Shown here: piece by piece, positions 55,510-64,000 of the stretch
Position numbering within the stretch: position 1 is the first letter of the stretch
Layout of the letters: the number at the start of each line of letters is the position of its first letter
Source of the DNA: an uncultured Hyphomicrobiales bacterium
Lineage (GTDB): Bacteria; Pseudomonadota; Alphaproteobacteria; Rhizobiales; Beijerinckiaceae
Reading direction: 5' to 3'
NCBI GenBank assembly: GCA_903902915.1
Contig: CAIUWR010000032.1
Coordinates: 1 to 64,000 of the forward strand
DNA length: 64,000 bases
Translations under genes and position numbers: made by a program
Notes under the pieces: model-generated
Told to the model about the DNA's origin: nothing
Seen by the model: the letters and a program-made list of their open reading frames with translations, nothing else
Databases searched by the model: none

Positions 55510-57814
55510 CTCCAGCTTGCTGGGCGCCGAATCGCTCGCCGTCGTCAGCCACCCGGTCAGGCATGATTCCGCCGCGCTGCATGTGCGCGGCGCCGCCGCC
55601 TATATCGACGACATCCGCGAACCGCAGGGCGCGCTGCATGTGGCGCCGGGCCTCTCTCCCGCCACGCGCGGACGCATCAAGACGCTGAACCTCGATCCCG
55701 TGCGCGCTGCGCCCGGCGTGGTGGCGGTGCTGACGCCTGCCGACGTGCCCGGCCACAACAACACCTCGCATTTTGACGACGATCCGTTGATCGCCGATGG
55801 CGCCGTGGTGTTTCGCGGTCAGGTGACCTTCGCCGTCGTCGCCCGCACCCGCGATGAAGCGCGCCGCGCCGCAAGGCTCGCCCAGGTCGAGATCGAGGAA
55901 GAGACGCCGATCCTCACCATCGAAGACGCGCTGGCGGCCAATGCGACCGTGCTCCCCGATTATGATTTCAAGATCGGCGATCCCCATGCGGCGCTGGCGG
56001 CGGCGCAACATCGCCTCGAAGGCAAGCTGCGCATCGGCGGGCAGGAGCATTTCTATCTCGAAGGCCAGGCCGCCTTCGCGATCCCCGGCGAGTCCGGCGA
56101 GATGCTGGTGCATTCCTCGACGCAAGATCCGACCGAGCTGCAAAATGTTGTGGCGGGCGTGCTCGGCATGCCCAATGCGTTCGTCACCGTGGAGACGCGG
56201 CGCATGGGCGGCGCCTTTGGCGGCAAGGAGACGCAGGCCGCCCAGACCGGCGCGCTGGCCGCGCTGGCGGCCTATGTCACCAAACAGCCCTGCAAGTTGC
56301 GGCTCGACCGCGACGATGATTTCGCCATCACCGGCAAGCGCCACGATTTCCGCGCCGACTGGACCGTAGGCTTCGACGACGAAGGGCGGATCGCCGCCTA
56401 TGACGTGGCGCTGAACGCGCGCTGCGGCTGTTCGGTGGATATGTCTCCGGGCGTGGTGGACCGCGCCATGTTCCACGCGGCCAACGCCTATCACCTTCCC
56501 GCCACGAACATCATGAGCCGCCGGCTCTTCACCAACACGGTTTCCAACACCGCCTTCCGGGGCTTCGGCGGCCCGCAGGGCATGCTGGCCATTGAGCGGG
56601 TGATGGATGCGGTGGCCCATGCGACGGGCCGTGATCCGCTGGATGTGCGCAAGGCCAATCTCTATACCGCGGGCGCCAATGTGACCCCCTATGGCCAGAC
56701 CGTCGAAGATCCCGACGTGCTCGCCAGCCTGATCGACAAGCTGGAGGCTTCCAGCGACTACCGCGCGCGCCGGGCGCAGATCGCGGCCTGGAACGAGACC
56801 AGCCCGATCATCAAACGCGGGCTTGCGCTGACGCCAGTCCAGTTCGGCATTTCCTTCACCTTGCAGCACCTCAATCAGGCGGGCGCGCTGGTGCATGTCT
56901 ATCAGGACGGCTCGGTCCATCTGAACCATGGCGGCACGGAGATGGGCCAGGGCCTCTTCACCAAAGTGGCGCAGGTGGTGGCCGAAGAGTTCGGCATTCC
57001 GCTCGACTGGGTGCGCATCACCGCCACCAACACCGCCAAAGTGCCCAACGCCTCGCCCACGGCGGCGAGCGCGGGCTCCGACCTCAACGGCATGGCGGCG
57101 CAGGCGGCGGCACGCGAGATCAAGGGCCGCATGATCGCCTTCGCCACTGAGCGTTATGACGCAACGCCCGACCAGATCCGCTTCCGCGACGGGCTGGTGG
57201 TGATCGGCAACCAAACTGTGCCCTTCCCCGAATTGGCGAAACTGTGCCGCCAGAACCGTGTGCAACTCTCCCATGCGGGCTTCTACAAGACCCCCGACAT
57301 CCACTGGGACCGGGCGGCGCGCACCGGCAGACCCTTCCTTTATTACGCCTATGGCGCGGCCTGCGCGGAGGTGGCGATCGACGTCCTCACTGGTGAGAAC
57401 AAGGTGACGCGGGTGGATATTCTCCACGACGCCGGACGCTCCCTCAACCCGGCGCTGGACATCGGCCAGATCGAGGGCGGCTTCGTGCAGGGCATGGGCT
57501 GGCTGACCACCGAAGAGCTGGTCTTCGACGCCAAGGGGCGTCTCGCCACCCATGCGCCCTCGACTTACAAGATCCCGGTCGCCTCGGACGTGCCCGCCGA
57601 TTTCCGCGTCGCTCTGCTCGACGAGCCCAACCGCGCCGCGACCATCTATCGCTCCAAGGCGGTGGGCGAGCCGCCGCTGATGCTGGCCATCGCGGTCTAT
57701 TCCGCCTTGCTCGACGCGCTGCATTCCATCGACCCGGGCAAGCAGGTCCAGCTTGACGCGCCCGCCACGCCGGAGCGGATCCTGAAAGCCGCCGAGGCGC
57801 TGAAGGTCGTCTGA
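55496..57814 (+). CDS. xdhB: Xanthine dehydrogenase large (molybdenum) subunit
   Basis: The 772-residue subunit binds the molybdopterin cofactor: GGAFGGKETQ, TAFRGFGGPQGM with the substrate-stabilising Arg, GGTEMGQGLFTKV and the catalytic Glu in AVGEPPLML. It hydroxylates hypoxanthine and xanthine to urate. ATG 55496 has GAGG six bases upstream and lies inside the xdhA reading frame end. The stop overlaps xdhC by one base. No uricase gene is in the window. Confidence 0.96.
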   Translation: MPPNDSSLLGAESLAVVSHPVRHDSAALHVRGAAAYIDDIREPQGALHVAPGLSPATRGRIKTLNLDPVRAAPGVVAVLTPADVPGHNNTSHFDDDPLIADGAVVFRGQVTFAVVARTRDEARRAARLAQVEIEEETPILTIEDALAANATVLPDYDFKIGDPHAALAAAQHRLEGKLRIGGQEHFYLEGQAAFAIPGESGEMLVHSSTQDPTELQNVVAGVLGMPNAFVTVETRRMGGAFGGKETQAAQTGALAALAAYVTKQPCKLRLDRDDDFAITGKRHDFRADWTVGFDDEGRIAAYDVALNARCGCSVDMSPGVVDRAMFHAANAYHLPATNIMSRRLFTNTVSNTAFRGFGGPQGMLAIERVMDAVAHATGRDPLDVRKANLYTAGANVTPYGQTVEDPDVLASLIDKLEASSDYRARRAQIAAWNETSPIIKRGLALTPVQFGISFTLQHLNQAGALVHVYQDGSVHLNHGGTEMGQGLFTKVAQVVAEEFGIPLDWVRITATNTAKVPNASPTAASAGSDLNGMAAQAAAREIKGRMIAFATERYDATPDQIRFRDGLVVIGNQTVPFPELAKLCRQNRVQLSHAGFYKTPDIHWDRAARTGRPFLYYAYGAACAEVAIDVLTGENKVTRVDILHDAGRSLNPALDIGQIEGGFVQGMGWLTTEELVFDAKGRLATHAPSTYKIPVASDVPADFRVALLDEPNRAATIYRSKAVGEPPLMLAIAVYSALLDALHSIDPGKQVQLDAPATPERILKAAEALKVV

Positions 57815-58734
57815 TGGCCGCGTTCCGCCAATTGCATGAGGCGGTCGAGGCGGAGGGCTTCGCGGCCTTCGTCACCATAGCGCAGGTCGAGGGCTCCGCC
57901 CCGCGCGAGCGCGACGCCTATATGGTCGTGCGGCCCAGCGGCGCCTTTCACGGGACCATCGGCGGCGGGGCGCTCGAATTCGAGGCCATCGCCCATGCCC
58001 GCGAGGCTCTGGCGCGCATGGCGCCCGCCCATCATCGCAGCCGGTCGCTTGGGCCCGATCTTGGCCAATGTTGCGGAGGCCGGGTGCGGCTGCGGATCGA
58101 ATGTTTCGACAGCAAGGCCCTGCCCGACATCGCCCGCTGGGCGCAGGCTGAGCGCGACCCGGACCTGCGGCTGCTGATGCGCGAGGATGCGCAGGGCGCG
58201 GTTTTGCGGCGGGTGGCGGACCATCCCGCCGATCTCCACCCCGGCGAGGCGGAGGAGCGCTACGCGCCCCCAACCACGCCGCTGCTGCTCTTTGGGGCGG
58301 GCCATGTGGGCCGCGCGCTGGTGCTGGCTCTGGCGCCCCTGCCCTTCGCCGTGCGCTGGATCGACCCGCGCGCCGACTGGTTTCCCGCGCTGACGCCAGC
58401 CAACGCCCAGCCCGTGGCGACGCTTGACCCGGTGGCGGAGCTGAACGCCGCCCCGCCGGGCGCCTTCGTGGCGGTGATGACCCATTCCCACCCGCTTGAT
58501 CTCGATATCGTGGCGCGCGCCCTGCAACTCGGCCATTTCCCCTATGTCGGCCTCATCGGCTCGGCCACCAAGCGGGCGCGGTTCGAGAGCAGGTTGAGGG
58601 ACTTGAGGGTCGAGGCTGAACGCATCGCGGGCCTCGTCTGCCCCATTGGCGCCCCCCGGGTGCGCGACAAGACCCCCGCCGTGATCGCCGCGACAGTGGC
58701 CGCCGAACTGCTCCAATGGCGGGATGGCGCCTGA
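57814..58734 (+). CDS. xdhC: Xanthine dehydrogenase accessory protein XdhC
   Basis: The 306-residue protein has the XdhC N-terminal domain (EGSAPRERDAYMVV, GTIGGGALEFEAI, LGQCCGGRV with a Cys pair) and a C-terminal Rossmann domain (LLLFGAGHVGRALVLALAPLPF, MTHSHPLDLDI, YVGLIGSATKRARF). XdhC binds molybdenum cofactor and helps its sulfuration and insertion into XdhB. It starts on the xdhB stop codon. Confidence 0.95.
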   Translation: MAAFRQLHEAVEAEGFAAFVTIAQVEGSAPRERDAYMVVRPSGAFHGTIGGGALEFEAIAHAREALARMAPAHHRSRSLGPDLGQCCGGRVRLRIECFDSKALPDIARWAQAERDPDLRLLMREDAQGAVLRRVADHPADLHPGEAEERYAPPTTPLLLFGAGHVGRALVLALAPLPFAVRWIDPRADWFPALTPANAQPVATLDPVAELNAAPPGAFVAVMTHSHPLDLDIVARALQLGHFPYVGLIGSATKRARFESRLRDLRVEAERIAGLVCPIGAPRVRDKTPAVIAATVAAELLQWRDGA

Positions 58735-58852
58735 TCTCACCTGTGGCTGAAGCGCTGCGTCACGCACAAATCGTTTTCGTTCCGTTCCCATCCGCGCCCT
58801 GATCGTGGCATAGATGGAGACAGACCGAATCAGGACGACGACCGGCAGGACC

Positions 58853-60913
58853 ATGGCCAACAACAACGATCTTTTCGGCGGAGCCGCCGCGCGCAAACCA
58901 GCTCCCGCGAAGGCGGCGGTCGCCGCGCCCGAGCCCAAGCAAGCGCCCCGCGCCAACGGCACCCCCGGCGAGGCGGGCTATACGGCCGCCTCCATCGAGG
59001 TGCTCGAAGGGCTGGAGCCCGTGCGTCGTCGTCCGGGCATGTATATCGGCGGCACCGACGAAGCGGCGCTGCATCACCTCTTCGCCGAAGTGCTCGACAA
59101 TTCCATGGACGAGGCCGTGGCCGGTCACGCCACCTGGATCGACGTGTCGCTTGAGGAAGGCGGCTGGCTTTGCGTGGGCGACAATGGTCGCGGCATCCCG
59201 GTCGATCCCCATCCCAAATTCCCGAAAAAGTCGGCCCTCGAAGTCATCATGACCACGCTGCATGCGGGCGGCAAATTCGATTCCGGCGCCTACCAGACCT
59301 CCGGCGGTCTGCATGGCGTGGGCGTCTCGGTGGTGAACGCGCTGGCGGAGCGGCTGGAAGTGGAAGTGGCGCGCGGTCAGGTGCTGTATCGCCAGATCTT
59401 CGAGCGCGGCCTGCCTGTCACCAAGCTGGAGACCGTGGGCAAGGCGCCGAACCGGCGCGGCACCCGCGTGCGCTTTCGCCCCGACGAGCAGATCTTCGGC
59501 AAGGGCGCGCATTTCAAGGCGGCGCGTCTGTTCCGCATGGCGCGGTCCAAGGCCTATCTGTTCGGCGGCGTCGAAATCCGCTGGCGCTGCGCGCCGTCCT
59601 TGGTGACCGATTCCAGCGTGCCGACGGAAGCGGTGCTGCGCTTCCCCGGCGGTTTGAAGGACTATCTGGCGCAGGACATCGAGGGCAAGCCCACGGTGGT
59701 CGAGCAACCCTTCACCGGCAAGGTGGAAAAGCCCGAGGGCCATGGCTCCGTCGAATGGGCGGTCTCGTGGCTGGCCGAGGACGATGGCTTCGTTCAGTCC
59801 TATTGCAACACCATTCCCACGCCCGACGGCGGCACCCATGAATCAGGTTTGCGCACCGCCCTGCTGCGCGCCTTGAAGGACCATGCGGAGCGCATCGGCC
59901 AGGCCAAGCGCTACGCCATCGTCACCAGCGACGATGTGATGACCGGCTGCGCCGCGCTGATCTCGGTCTTCTACCGCGAGCCCGAGTTTCAGGGCCAGAA
60001 CAAGGGCCGTCTGATGTCGGCGGGCGCCGCGCGCATCGTCGATCAGACCATCCGCGACGCCTTCGACCATTGGCTGGCCGCCTCGCCCTCGCAGGCGCTC
60101 AAGCTTCTGGACTGGACCGTGGACCGGGCCGACGAGCGCATGCGCCGCCGCGCCGAAAAAGACGTGGCGCGCAAGACCGCGACCCGCAAGCTTCGCCTGC
60201 CCGGCAAGCTCGCAGATTGCTCGAACACTTCTGCGCAAGGCTCTGAATTATTTATCGTTGAAGGCGATTCCGCCGGTGGCTCCGCAAAGCAGGCGCGCGA
60301 CCGCGCCAATCAGGCCGTGCTGCCCCTGCGCGGCAAGATCCTCAATGTCGCCTCCGCGACCAAGGACAAGCTGAGCGCCAACCAGCAACTCTCCGACCTG
60401 TCGCAGGCGCTGGGCTGCGCGGGCGGCTCCCAGTATCGCGACGCCGATCTGCGCTATGACAAGGTCATCGTGATGACAGACGCGGACGTGGACGGCGCCC
60501 ATATCGCCTCCCTGCTGATCACCTTCTTCTATCGGCAAATGCCCAAGCTCATCGAGGGCGGGCATCTCTATCTGGCGGTGCCGCCGCTCTACAAGCTGAC
60601 GCAAGGCGCCAAGACCGCCTATGCCCGCGACGACGCCCACCGGGCCGAACTGACGCGCACATTCTTCACCGGCAAGGGCAAGGTGGAGGTCAGCCGATTC
60701 AAGGGCCTTGGCGAGATGATGCCAGCCCAGCTCAAGGAAACCACGATGGACCCACGCCGCCGTACCCTGCTGCGTGTCGTCATAAAAGCGGAAGATCAGG
60801 TTGATACAGCTGATTCGGTCGAGCGTCTGATGGGCAACAAGCCCGAAGCGCGCTTCACGTTCATCCAGGAACGGGCGGCATTTGCAGCCGAACAGGATTT
60901 GGTGGATATCTAG
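58853..60913 (+). CDS. parE: DNA topoisomerase IV subunit B
   Basis: The 686-residue GHKL ATPase has VRRRPGMYIGGTDEAALHHL, the ATP-binding Glu and Asn in EVLDNSMDEA, DNGRGIPVD and LHGVGVSVVNAL. Its TOPRIM domain includes FIVEGDSAGGSAKQARDR, MTDADVDGAHIASLL and FKGLGEMMPAQLKETTM. The absence of the GyrB insert and its length fit ParE, which decatenates daughter chromosomes with ParC. I chose ATG 58853 after CAGGACC. A short Ala/Pro-rich head precedes the conserved fold. Confidence 0.95.
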   Translation: MANNNDLFGGAAARKPAPAKAAVAAPEPKQAPRANGTPGEAGYTAASIEVLEGLEPVRRRPGMYIGGTDEAALHHLFAEVLDNSMDEAVAGHATWIDVSLEEGGWLCVGDNGRGIPVDPHPKFPKKSALEVIMTTLHAGGKFDSGAYQTSGGLHGVGVSVVNALAERLEVEVARGQVLYRQIFERGLPVTKLETVGKAPNRRGTRVRFRPDEQIFGKGAHFKAARLFRMARSKAYLFGGVEIRWRCAPSLVTDSSVPTEAVLRFPGGLKDYLAQDIEGKPTVVEQPFTGKVEKPEGHGSVEWAVSWLAEDDGFVQSYCNTIPTPDGGTHESGLRTALLRALKDHAERIGQAKRYAIVTSDDVMTGCAALISVFYREPEFQGQNKGRLMSAGAARIVDQTIRDAFDHWLAASPSQALKLLDWTVDRADERMRRRAEKDVARKTATRKLRLPGKLADCSNTSAQGSELFIVEGDSAGGSAKQARDRANQAVLPLRGKILNVASATKDKLSANQQLSDLSQALGCAGGSQYRDADLRYDKVIVMTDADVDGAHIASLLITFFYRQMPKLIEGGHLYLAVPPLYKLTQGAKTAYARDDAHRAELTRTFFTGKGKVEVSRFKGLGEMMPAQLKETTMDPRRRTLLRVVIKAEDQVDTADSVERLMGNKPEARFTFIQERAAFAAEQDLVDI

Positions 60914-60967
60914 AGCCTGACAACAGATCGGGGAAAGATTCGCAATTGCAGAGGCGGAACGCTCGCC

Positions 60968-60984
60968 GCTCCCCGGTGGGGAGC
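60968..60984. promoter_or_regulatory. Hairpin between parE and the cytochrome b561 gene
   Basis: GCTCCCC (60968-60974) and GGGGAGC (60978-60984) form a perfect 7-bp stem with loop GGT. There is no T-run, so it is at best a weak terminator. Confidence 0.4.
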
Positions 60985-61030
60985 TCTAGTGATCTGATAT
61001 CGCTCTAGAATTTGATGACAGGAACGCGTC

Positions 61031-61570
61031 ATGTCGGACACCCCCAGCACGTCAACCCGCTACACCCTGCCCGCGATCCTCTTCCACTGGACGAGCTTCG
61101 CGCTGATCGTCTTCGTCGGCGCGCTTGGTCTTGCATTTGACCTCTTTCCGAGAGGCGGGCGCATGTTCTGGATCAACATCCACGCCATTGCCGGCCTTGC
61201 GATATTGGCCATCGCGTTCATGCGCATCGCCTGGCGCCGACGCCATGCGCCGCCTGCTTATCCAGCAGAAACGCCTGAACTGACGAAGCGCCTCTCCCAT
61301 CCGGTTCACATGCTGCTCTACGCCCTGATGATCGTGCTGCCCGTGATCGGATTCATCGCCTTCGTCTGGCATGCGCGGGTCTTTGATTTCGGTTTGTTCA
61401 AGGTGGATCTCGGCGTCGCCTCGGACAAGCTGGTCTTTGGCCCGGCGGAGAAAATTCACGCATTGCTCGCCTATGGCCTCTTTGGTTTGGCGAGCCTGCA
61501 TGGACTGGCGGCCCTGTGGCATCGCTTCGCCCGCAAGGACGGCTTGATGGAGCGCATGTGGCCCGGCTGA
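61031..61570 (+). CDS. Cytochrome b561 family protein
   Basis: The 179-residue membrane protein has four hydrophobic segments with heme-ligand His residues in AILFHWTSF, NIHAIAGLAIL, HPVHMLLYALM and FGLASLHGLAALWHRF. It belongs to the CybB-type cytochrome b561 family, which oxidises quinol in the inner membrane and can pass electrons to oxygen or superoxide. No periplasmic partner gene is adjacent. Confidence 0.92.
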   Translation: MSDTPSTSTRYTLPAILFHWTSFALIVFVGALGLAFDLFPRGGRMFWINIHAIAGLAILAIAFMRIAWRRRHAPPAYPAETPELTKRLSHPVHMLLYALMIVLPVIGFIAFVWHARVFDFGLFKVDLGVASDKLVFGPAEKIHALLAYGLFGLASLHGLAALWHRFARKDGLMERMWPG

Positions 61571-61615
61571 GTGGGCCGACAGCCGTTGCGCGAGCGCCAT
61601 ACTTTGTGAATTCCA

Positions 61616-61643
61616 TTGACTTTCCGACAATAGGCCGTATGAC
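61616..61643 (+). promoter_or_regulatory. Putative sigma-70 promoter of the DEAD-box helicase
   Basis: TTGACT (61616-61621), a 16-base spacer and TATGAC (61638-61643) resemble housekeeping boxes. A leader of roughly 130 bases would follow before the helicase ATG. Confidence 0.5.
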
Positions 61644-61778
61644 TTCTTCGTCGAACGAGAGGCCAACGCGTGCCCGTTCGTCAATTCCGCTGCAAACCGT
61701 GCAGCGAGGTTTTCTCAGCAGACGCGGACAGTGGCGATCAGCGCATTCAATCGCGCCGCTGCGCCCAGGCACCCCAGA

Positions 61779-63380
61779 ATGACATTCAGAGACACAGGAC
61801 TCAGCGAGAAGGTTCTCGCAGCCGTCGAAGCCGCCGGCTACACCACCCCCACCCCCAACCAGGCGCAGGCCATTCCGCACGCCCTGCAAGGCCGGGACGT
61901 GCTCGGCATCGCCCAGACCGGCACCGGCAAAACCGCCGCCTTCGTGCTGCCCATGCTCTCAAGGCTCGAACAGGGCCGCGCCCGGGCGCGCATGCCCCGC
62001 ACCCTCATCCTCGAGCCGACCCGCGAACTCGCCGCACAGGTCGAGGAAAGCTTCCTGAAATATGGCGCCCATACGCGCCTCAACGTGGCGCTGCTCATCG
62101 GAGGCGTTTCATTCTCCGATCAGGAGGCCAAGATCATGCGCGGCGCCGACGTGCTGATCGCCACCCCCGGCCGCATGCTCGACTTCTTCGAGCGCGGCAA
62201 GCTGCTGCTGCAGGGCATCGAGATCCTCGTCATCGACGAGGCGGACCGCATGCTCGACATGGGCTTCATTCCCGACATCGAGAAGATCTGCAAGCTCGTG
62301 CCCTTCACGCGCCAGACCCTGTTCTTCTCCGCCACCATGCCGCCGGAGATCACCCGCCTCACCGAGGCCTTCCTGCACAATCCTGTGCGTGTGGAAGTGG
62401 CCCGCGCCGCCTCCACCGCGCTGACCATCACCCAGGGCCTCGTGGCCTCGGCTGGCGGCGGCGCCAAGCGCGAGACCCTGCGTCGCCTCATTCGCGGCGC
62501 CGACAATTTCAAGAACGCCATCATCTTCTGCAATCGCAAGCGCGATGTGGCGATCCTGCACAAATCCCTGACCTCGCATGGCTTCAGCGCCGGCGCGCTG
62601 CATGGCGACATGGATCAATCGGCGCGCATGGCCTCGCTCGACGCCTTCAAGACCGGCGACGTCGCCCTGCTCGTCTGCTCCGACGTCGCGGCGCGCGGCC
62701 TCGATATTCCAGACGTGAGCCATGTCTTCAACTTCGACGTGCCCACCCATGCGGAGGATTATGTCCACCGCATCGGCCGCACGGGCCGCGCGGGCCGCTC
62801 CGGCACCGCCCTGACCATCGTGACCCGCGAGGACACGAAATATATCGACGGGATCCAGAAGCTCACCACCGAGAAGATCAACTGGATGGGCGGCACGCTC
62901 GACGACGTGGTCGAGACCGAAGGCCATAGCGACGAGCGCCGCAGCCGCCGCCGCAACGACAGCTCCCGCAGTGGGCGCCCCGAGCGCAGCAGCTCGGATC
63001 GCGGCCGCAACCGTCAGCCCGAGTCGACTGCACGAGCCGAGCGCTTCGCCCGCGCAGAGCAGCCCGCCCAGCAGGCGAGCGACGAGCAGCCGCATGAGGT
63101 GCGCGAGCCGCGCGCGCCCAGAGCGCCTCGCGAGGATCGGCCCGCCCGCACGCCGCGCCCTGCGCGCGCCGAGCACGTCGAGCAGCCCCGTCAGGAGCAG
63201 CCCCGCTTCGAACAGCCCCGCGCCGCGCAGGCTCAGCCCACCGGCGACCGCCGCCGCCCCGACCGTCGCCGCAATGACGACGATGACGCGCCGGTTGTGG
63301 GCCTTGGCGATCACATCCCCTCGTTCCTGCTGCGCCCCGTGCGCCTGAAGCCTGCGAAGGTTGCGGCGGTCGAAGACTGA
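61779..63380 (+). CDS. DEAD-box ATP-dependent RNA helicase (RhlE/CsdA-like) with long charged tail
   Basis: The 533-residue protein has all core motifs: Q motif TPTPNQAQAIP, motif I AQTGTGKT, Ia PTRELAAQ, II VIDEADRML, III SATMP, V ARGLDIP and VI HRIGRTGR. The core ends near residue 370. The remaining 150 or so residues are a low-complexity Arg/Glu/Pro/Ala tail, probably disordered and RNA-binding. It remodels RNA in ribosome assembly or decay. ATG 61779 begins the conserved MTFRDTGLSEKVLAAVEAAGY. Confidence 0.94.
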   Translation: MTFRDTGLSEKVLAAVEAAGYTTPTPNQAQAIPHALQGRDVLGIAQTGTGKTAAFVLPMLSRLEQGRARARMPRTLILEPTRELAAQVEESFLKYGAHTRLNVALLIGGVSFSDQEAKIMRGADVLIATPGRMLDFFERGKLLLQGIEILVIDEADRMLDMGFIPDIEKICKLVPFTRQTLFFSATMPPEITRLTEAFLHNPVRVEVARAASTALTITQGLVASAGGGAKRETLRRLIRGADNFKNAIIFCNRKRDVAILHKSLTSHGFSAGALHGDMDQSARMASLDAFKTGDVALLVCSDVAARGLDIPDVSHVFNFDVPTHAEDYVHRIGRTGRAGRSGTALTIVTREDTKYIDGIQKLTTEKINWMGGTLDDVVETEGHSDERRSRRRNDSSRSGRPERSSSDRGRNRQPESTARAERFARAEQPAQQASDEQPHEVREPRAPRAPREDRPARTPRPARAEHVEQPRQEQPRFEQPRAAQAQPTGDRRRPDRRRNDDDDAPVVGLGDHIPSFLLRPVRLKPAKVAAVED

Positions 63381-63430
63381 GAGGCTCCGGCTTTTCCATC
63401 CTTCAGCTTCTGACCAGGATGCGCTAGTCT

Positions 63431-63466
63431 TCCTCCCGAACACGCCGCAAAGGCGTGACGGGAGGA
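63431..63466 (+). promoter_or_regulatory. Ribosome-binding-site-sequestering hairpin before the last gene
   Basis: TCCTCCCG (63431-63438) pairs perfectly with CGGGAGGA (63459-63466), and CACGCC (63441-63446) with GGCGTG (63452-63457), around a GCAAA loop and one small internal bulge. The 3' arm is the Shine-Dalgarno sequence itself, six bases before the GTG start. Confidence 0.7.
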
Positions 63467-63472
63467 GACATC

Positions 63473-64000
63473 GTGCGCCATCACCCCATTCGTATGATCG
63501 TTGCGGCCTGTTTTGGCCTACTGTCCTGCGCCGCCGTCGAGGCCGCTGACAAAGTCAACGTCGCCGTTCTGAACGCGGCTGGCGACGTTGGACTCTTCAT
63601 CGCCCAGGAGCGCGGCTATTTCCGCGACGAGGGCCTCGAGGTCACGCTCACCCATATCGACGCCGCCGCGAAAATGATCCCCTTGCTTGGCACGGGCGAT
63701 CTGGACGTTGGCGGCGGCGCCACGACCGCCGGACTTTACAATGCGGCGGACCGCAAGATTGATGTGCGGGTCGTAGCGTCGCGCGCGCGCACCGCGCCGG
63801 GCTATGGCTATCAGGCATTGGTGATCCGCAAGGATCTTGTCGATAGCGGCAAGTACAAGGGGTATGGCGACCTCAAGGGGCTGAAGTTCGCTTTCGCCTC
63901 GCCCGGATCGACGCCCATCTCGTCCCTGAACGAAGCGCTGAAAAAAGCCGATCTGAAATTATCCGACATGACGCTGATCAATCTGAGCTTCGCCGCCCAG
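63473..64000 (+). CDS. NMT1/THI5-like ABC transporter substrate-binding protein (partial, runs off the right edge)
   Basis: The first 176 residues show a signal peptide (MIVAACFGLLSCAAVEA), then VAVLNAAGDVGLFIAQERGYFRDEGLEVTLTHIDAAAKMIPLLGTGDLDVGGGATTAGLYNA. This is the NMT1/SsuA fold of NitT/TauT-type transporters for sulfonates, nitrate, aromatic acids or pyrimidine precursors. The GTG start follows AGGAGG-like GGAGGA, which is held in a hairpin. LLSC could be a lipobox, but a cut after VEA is equally plausible. The gene is cut by the window end, so partners and ligand are unseen. Confidence 0.85.
   Translation, partial: MRHHPIRMIVAACFGLLSCAAVEAADKVNVAVLNAAGDVGLFIAQERGYFRDEGLEVTLTHIDAAAKMIPLLGTGDLDVGGGATTAGLYNAADRKIDVRVVASRARTAPGYGYQALVIRKDLVDSGKYKGYGDLKGLKFAFASPGSTPISSLNEALKKADLKLSDMTLINLSFAAQ

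Noticed and set aside
55427-57724. Minus-strand 765-codon open frame opposite xdhB
   Set aside because: Composition is typical of an antisense shadow; xdhB has complete cofactor motifs.
62109-63443. Minus-strand 444-codon open frame opposite the DEAD-box helicase
   Set aside because: Shadow of the helicase and its repetitive tail; no recognisable motif.
63381-63472. TPP riboswitch before the NMT1/THI5-like gene
   Set aside because: No CTGAGA or other conserved THI-box core is present; only the RBS hairpin is seen.

Overview
The window is GC-rich, densely coded chromosomal DNA from an alphaproteobacterium, most likely of the order Hyphomicrobiales (Rhizobiales). The evidence is gene order. 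The run eno - ftsB - pdhA - pdhB - DUF5076 - pdhC - lpdA - lipA - COQ10-like - pncC - ispDF - dusB - ntrB - ntrC - ntrY - ntrX - hfq - hflX - mazG is the conserved alphaproteobacterial core block. Fused ispDF, a lipoyl-bearing E1-beta, ntrYX and a ChrR-type anti-sigma factor also point there. I cannot name the genus; a Beijerinckiaceae/Methylocystaceae-like relative is possible but is only inference. I see no rRNA, tRNA, CRISPR array, prophage or insertion sequence.

Layout. 1-7.8 kb: a partial hibernation factor (minus), then envelope genes rlpA and a D,D-carboxypeptidase, then the overlapping run tmk-holB-metG-tatD-like-MBL hydrolase. 7.8-9.2 kb: a long leader and a double cold-shock-domain protein with a strong terminator. 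9.2-21 kb: mazG facing hflX-hfq-ntrXYCB-dusB, with ispDF divergent. 21-35 kb: a MITE-like repeat, pncC, an inserted gentisate-dioxygenase-like gene, COQ10-like, a degenerate P-loop protein, lipA, lpdA, the pyruvate dehydrogenase operon, ftsB, an inserted Old Yellow Enzyme gene, eno and divergent queF. 35-38 kb: an unrecognised outer-membrane-type protein, a lysophospholipid acyltransferase and kdsA.

37.8-44.4 kb is the most interesting part. Photolyase, an FAD oxidoreductase, a DUF1365 protein and cyclopropane-fatty-acid synthase run rightward. A ChrR anti-sigma factor and an SDR run leftward to meet them. Both operons start with the same ECF11/RpoE-like promoter (TGATCC, 18 bases, TAAnn). 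This is the gene content of the singlet-oxygen response, but no sigma factor gene is beside chrR, and the ChrR zinc-site cysteines are replaced by asparagines.

44.5-64 kb: cysK and sseA (sulfur metabolism), glnB-glnA (nitrogen assimilation), a BMP-type nucleoside ABC transporter followed by xdhABC (probable purine salvage and catabolism), parE, a cytochrome b561, a DEAD-box helicase with a long Arg/Glu/Pro-rich tail, and the start of an NMT1/THI5-like ABC binding protein whose ribosome binding site is buried in a perfect hairpin. Several RNA or DNA dyads sit exactly at translation starts (ftsB, hfq, the last gene) and deserve attention.
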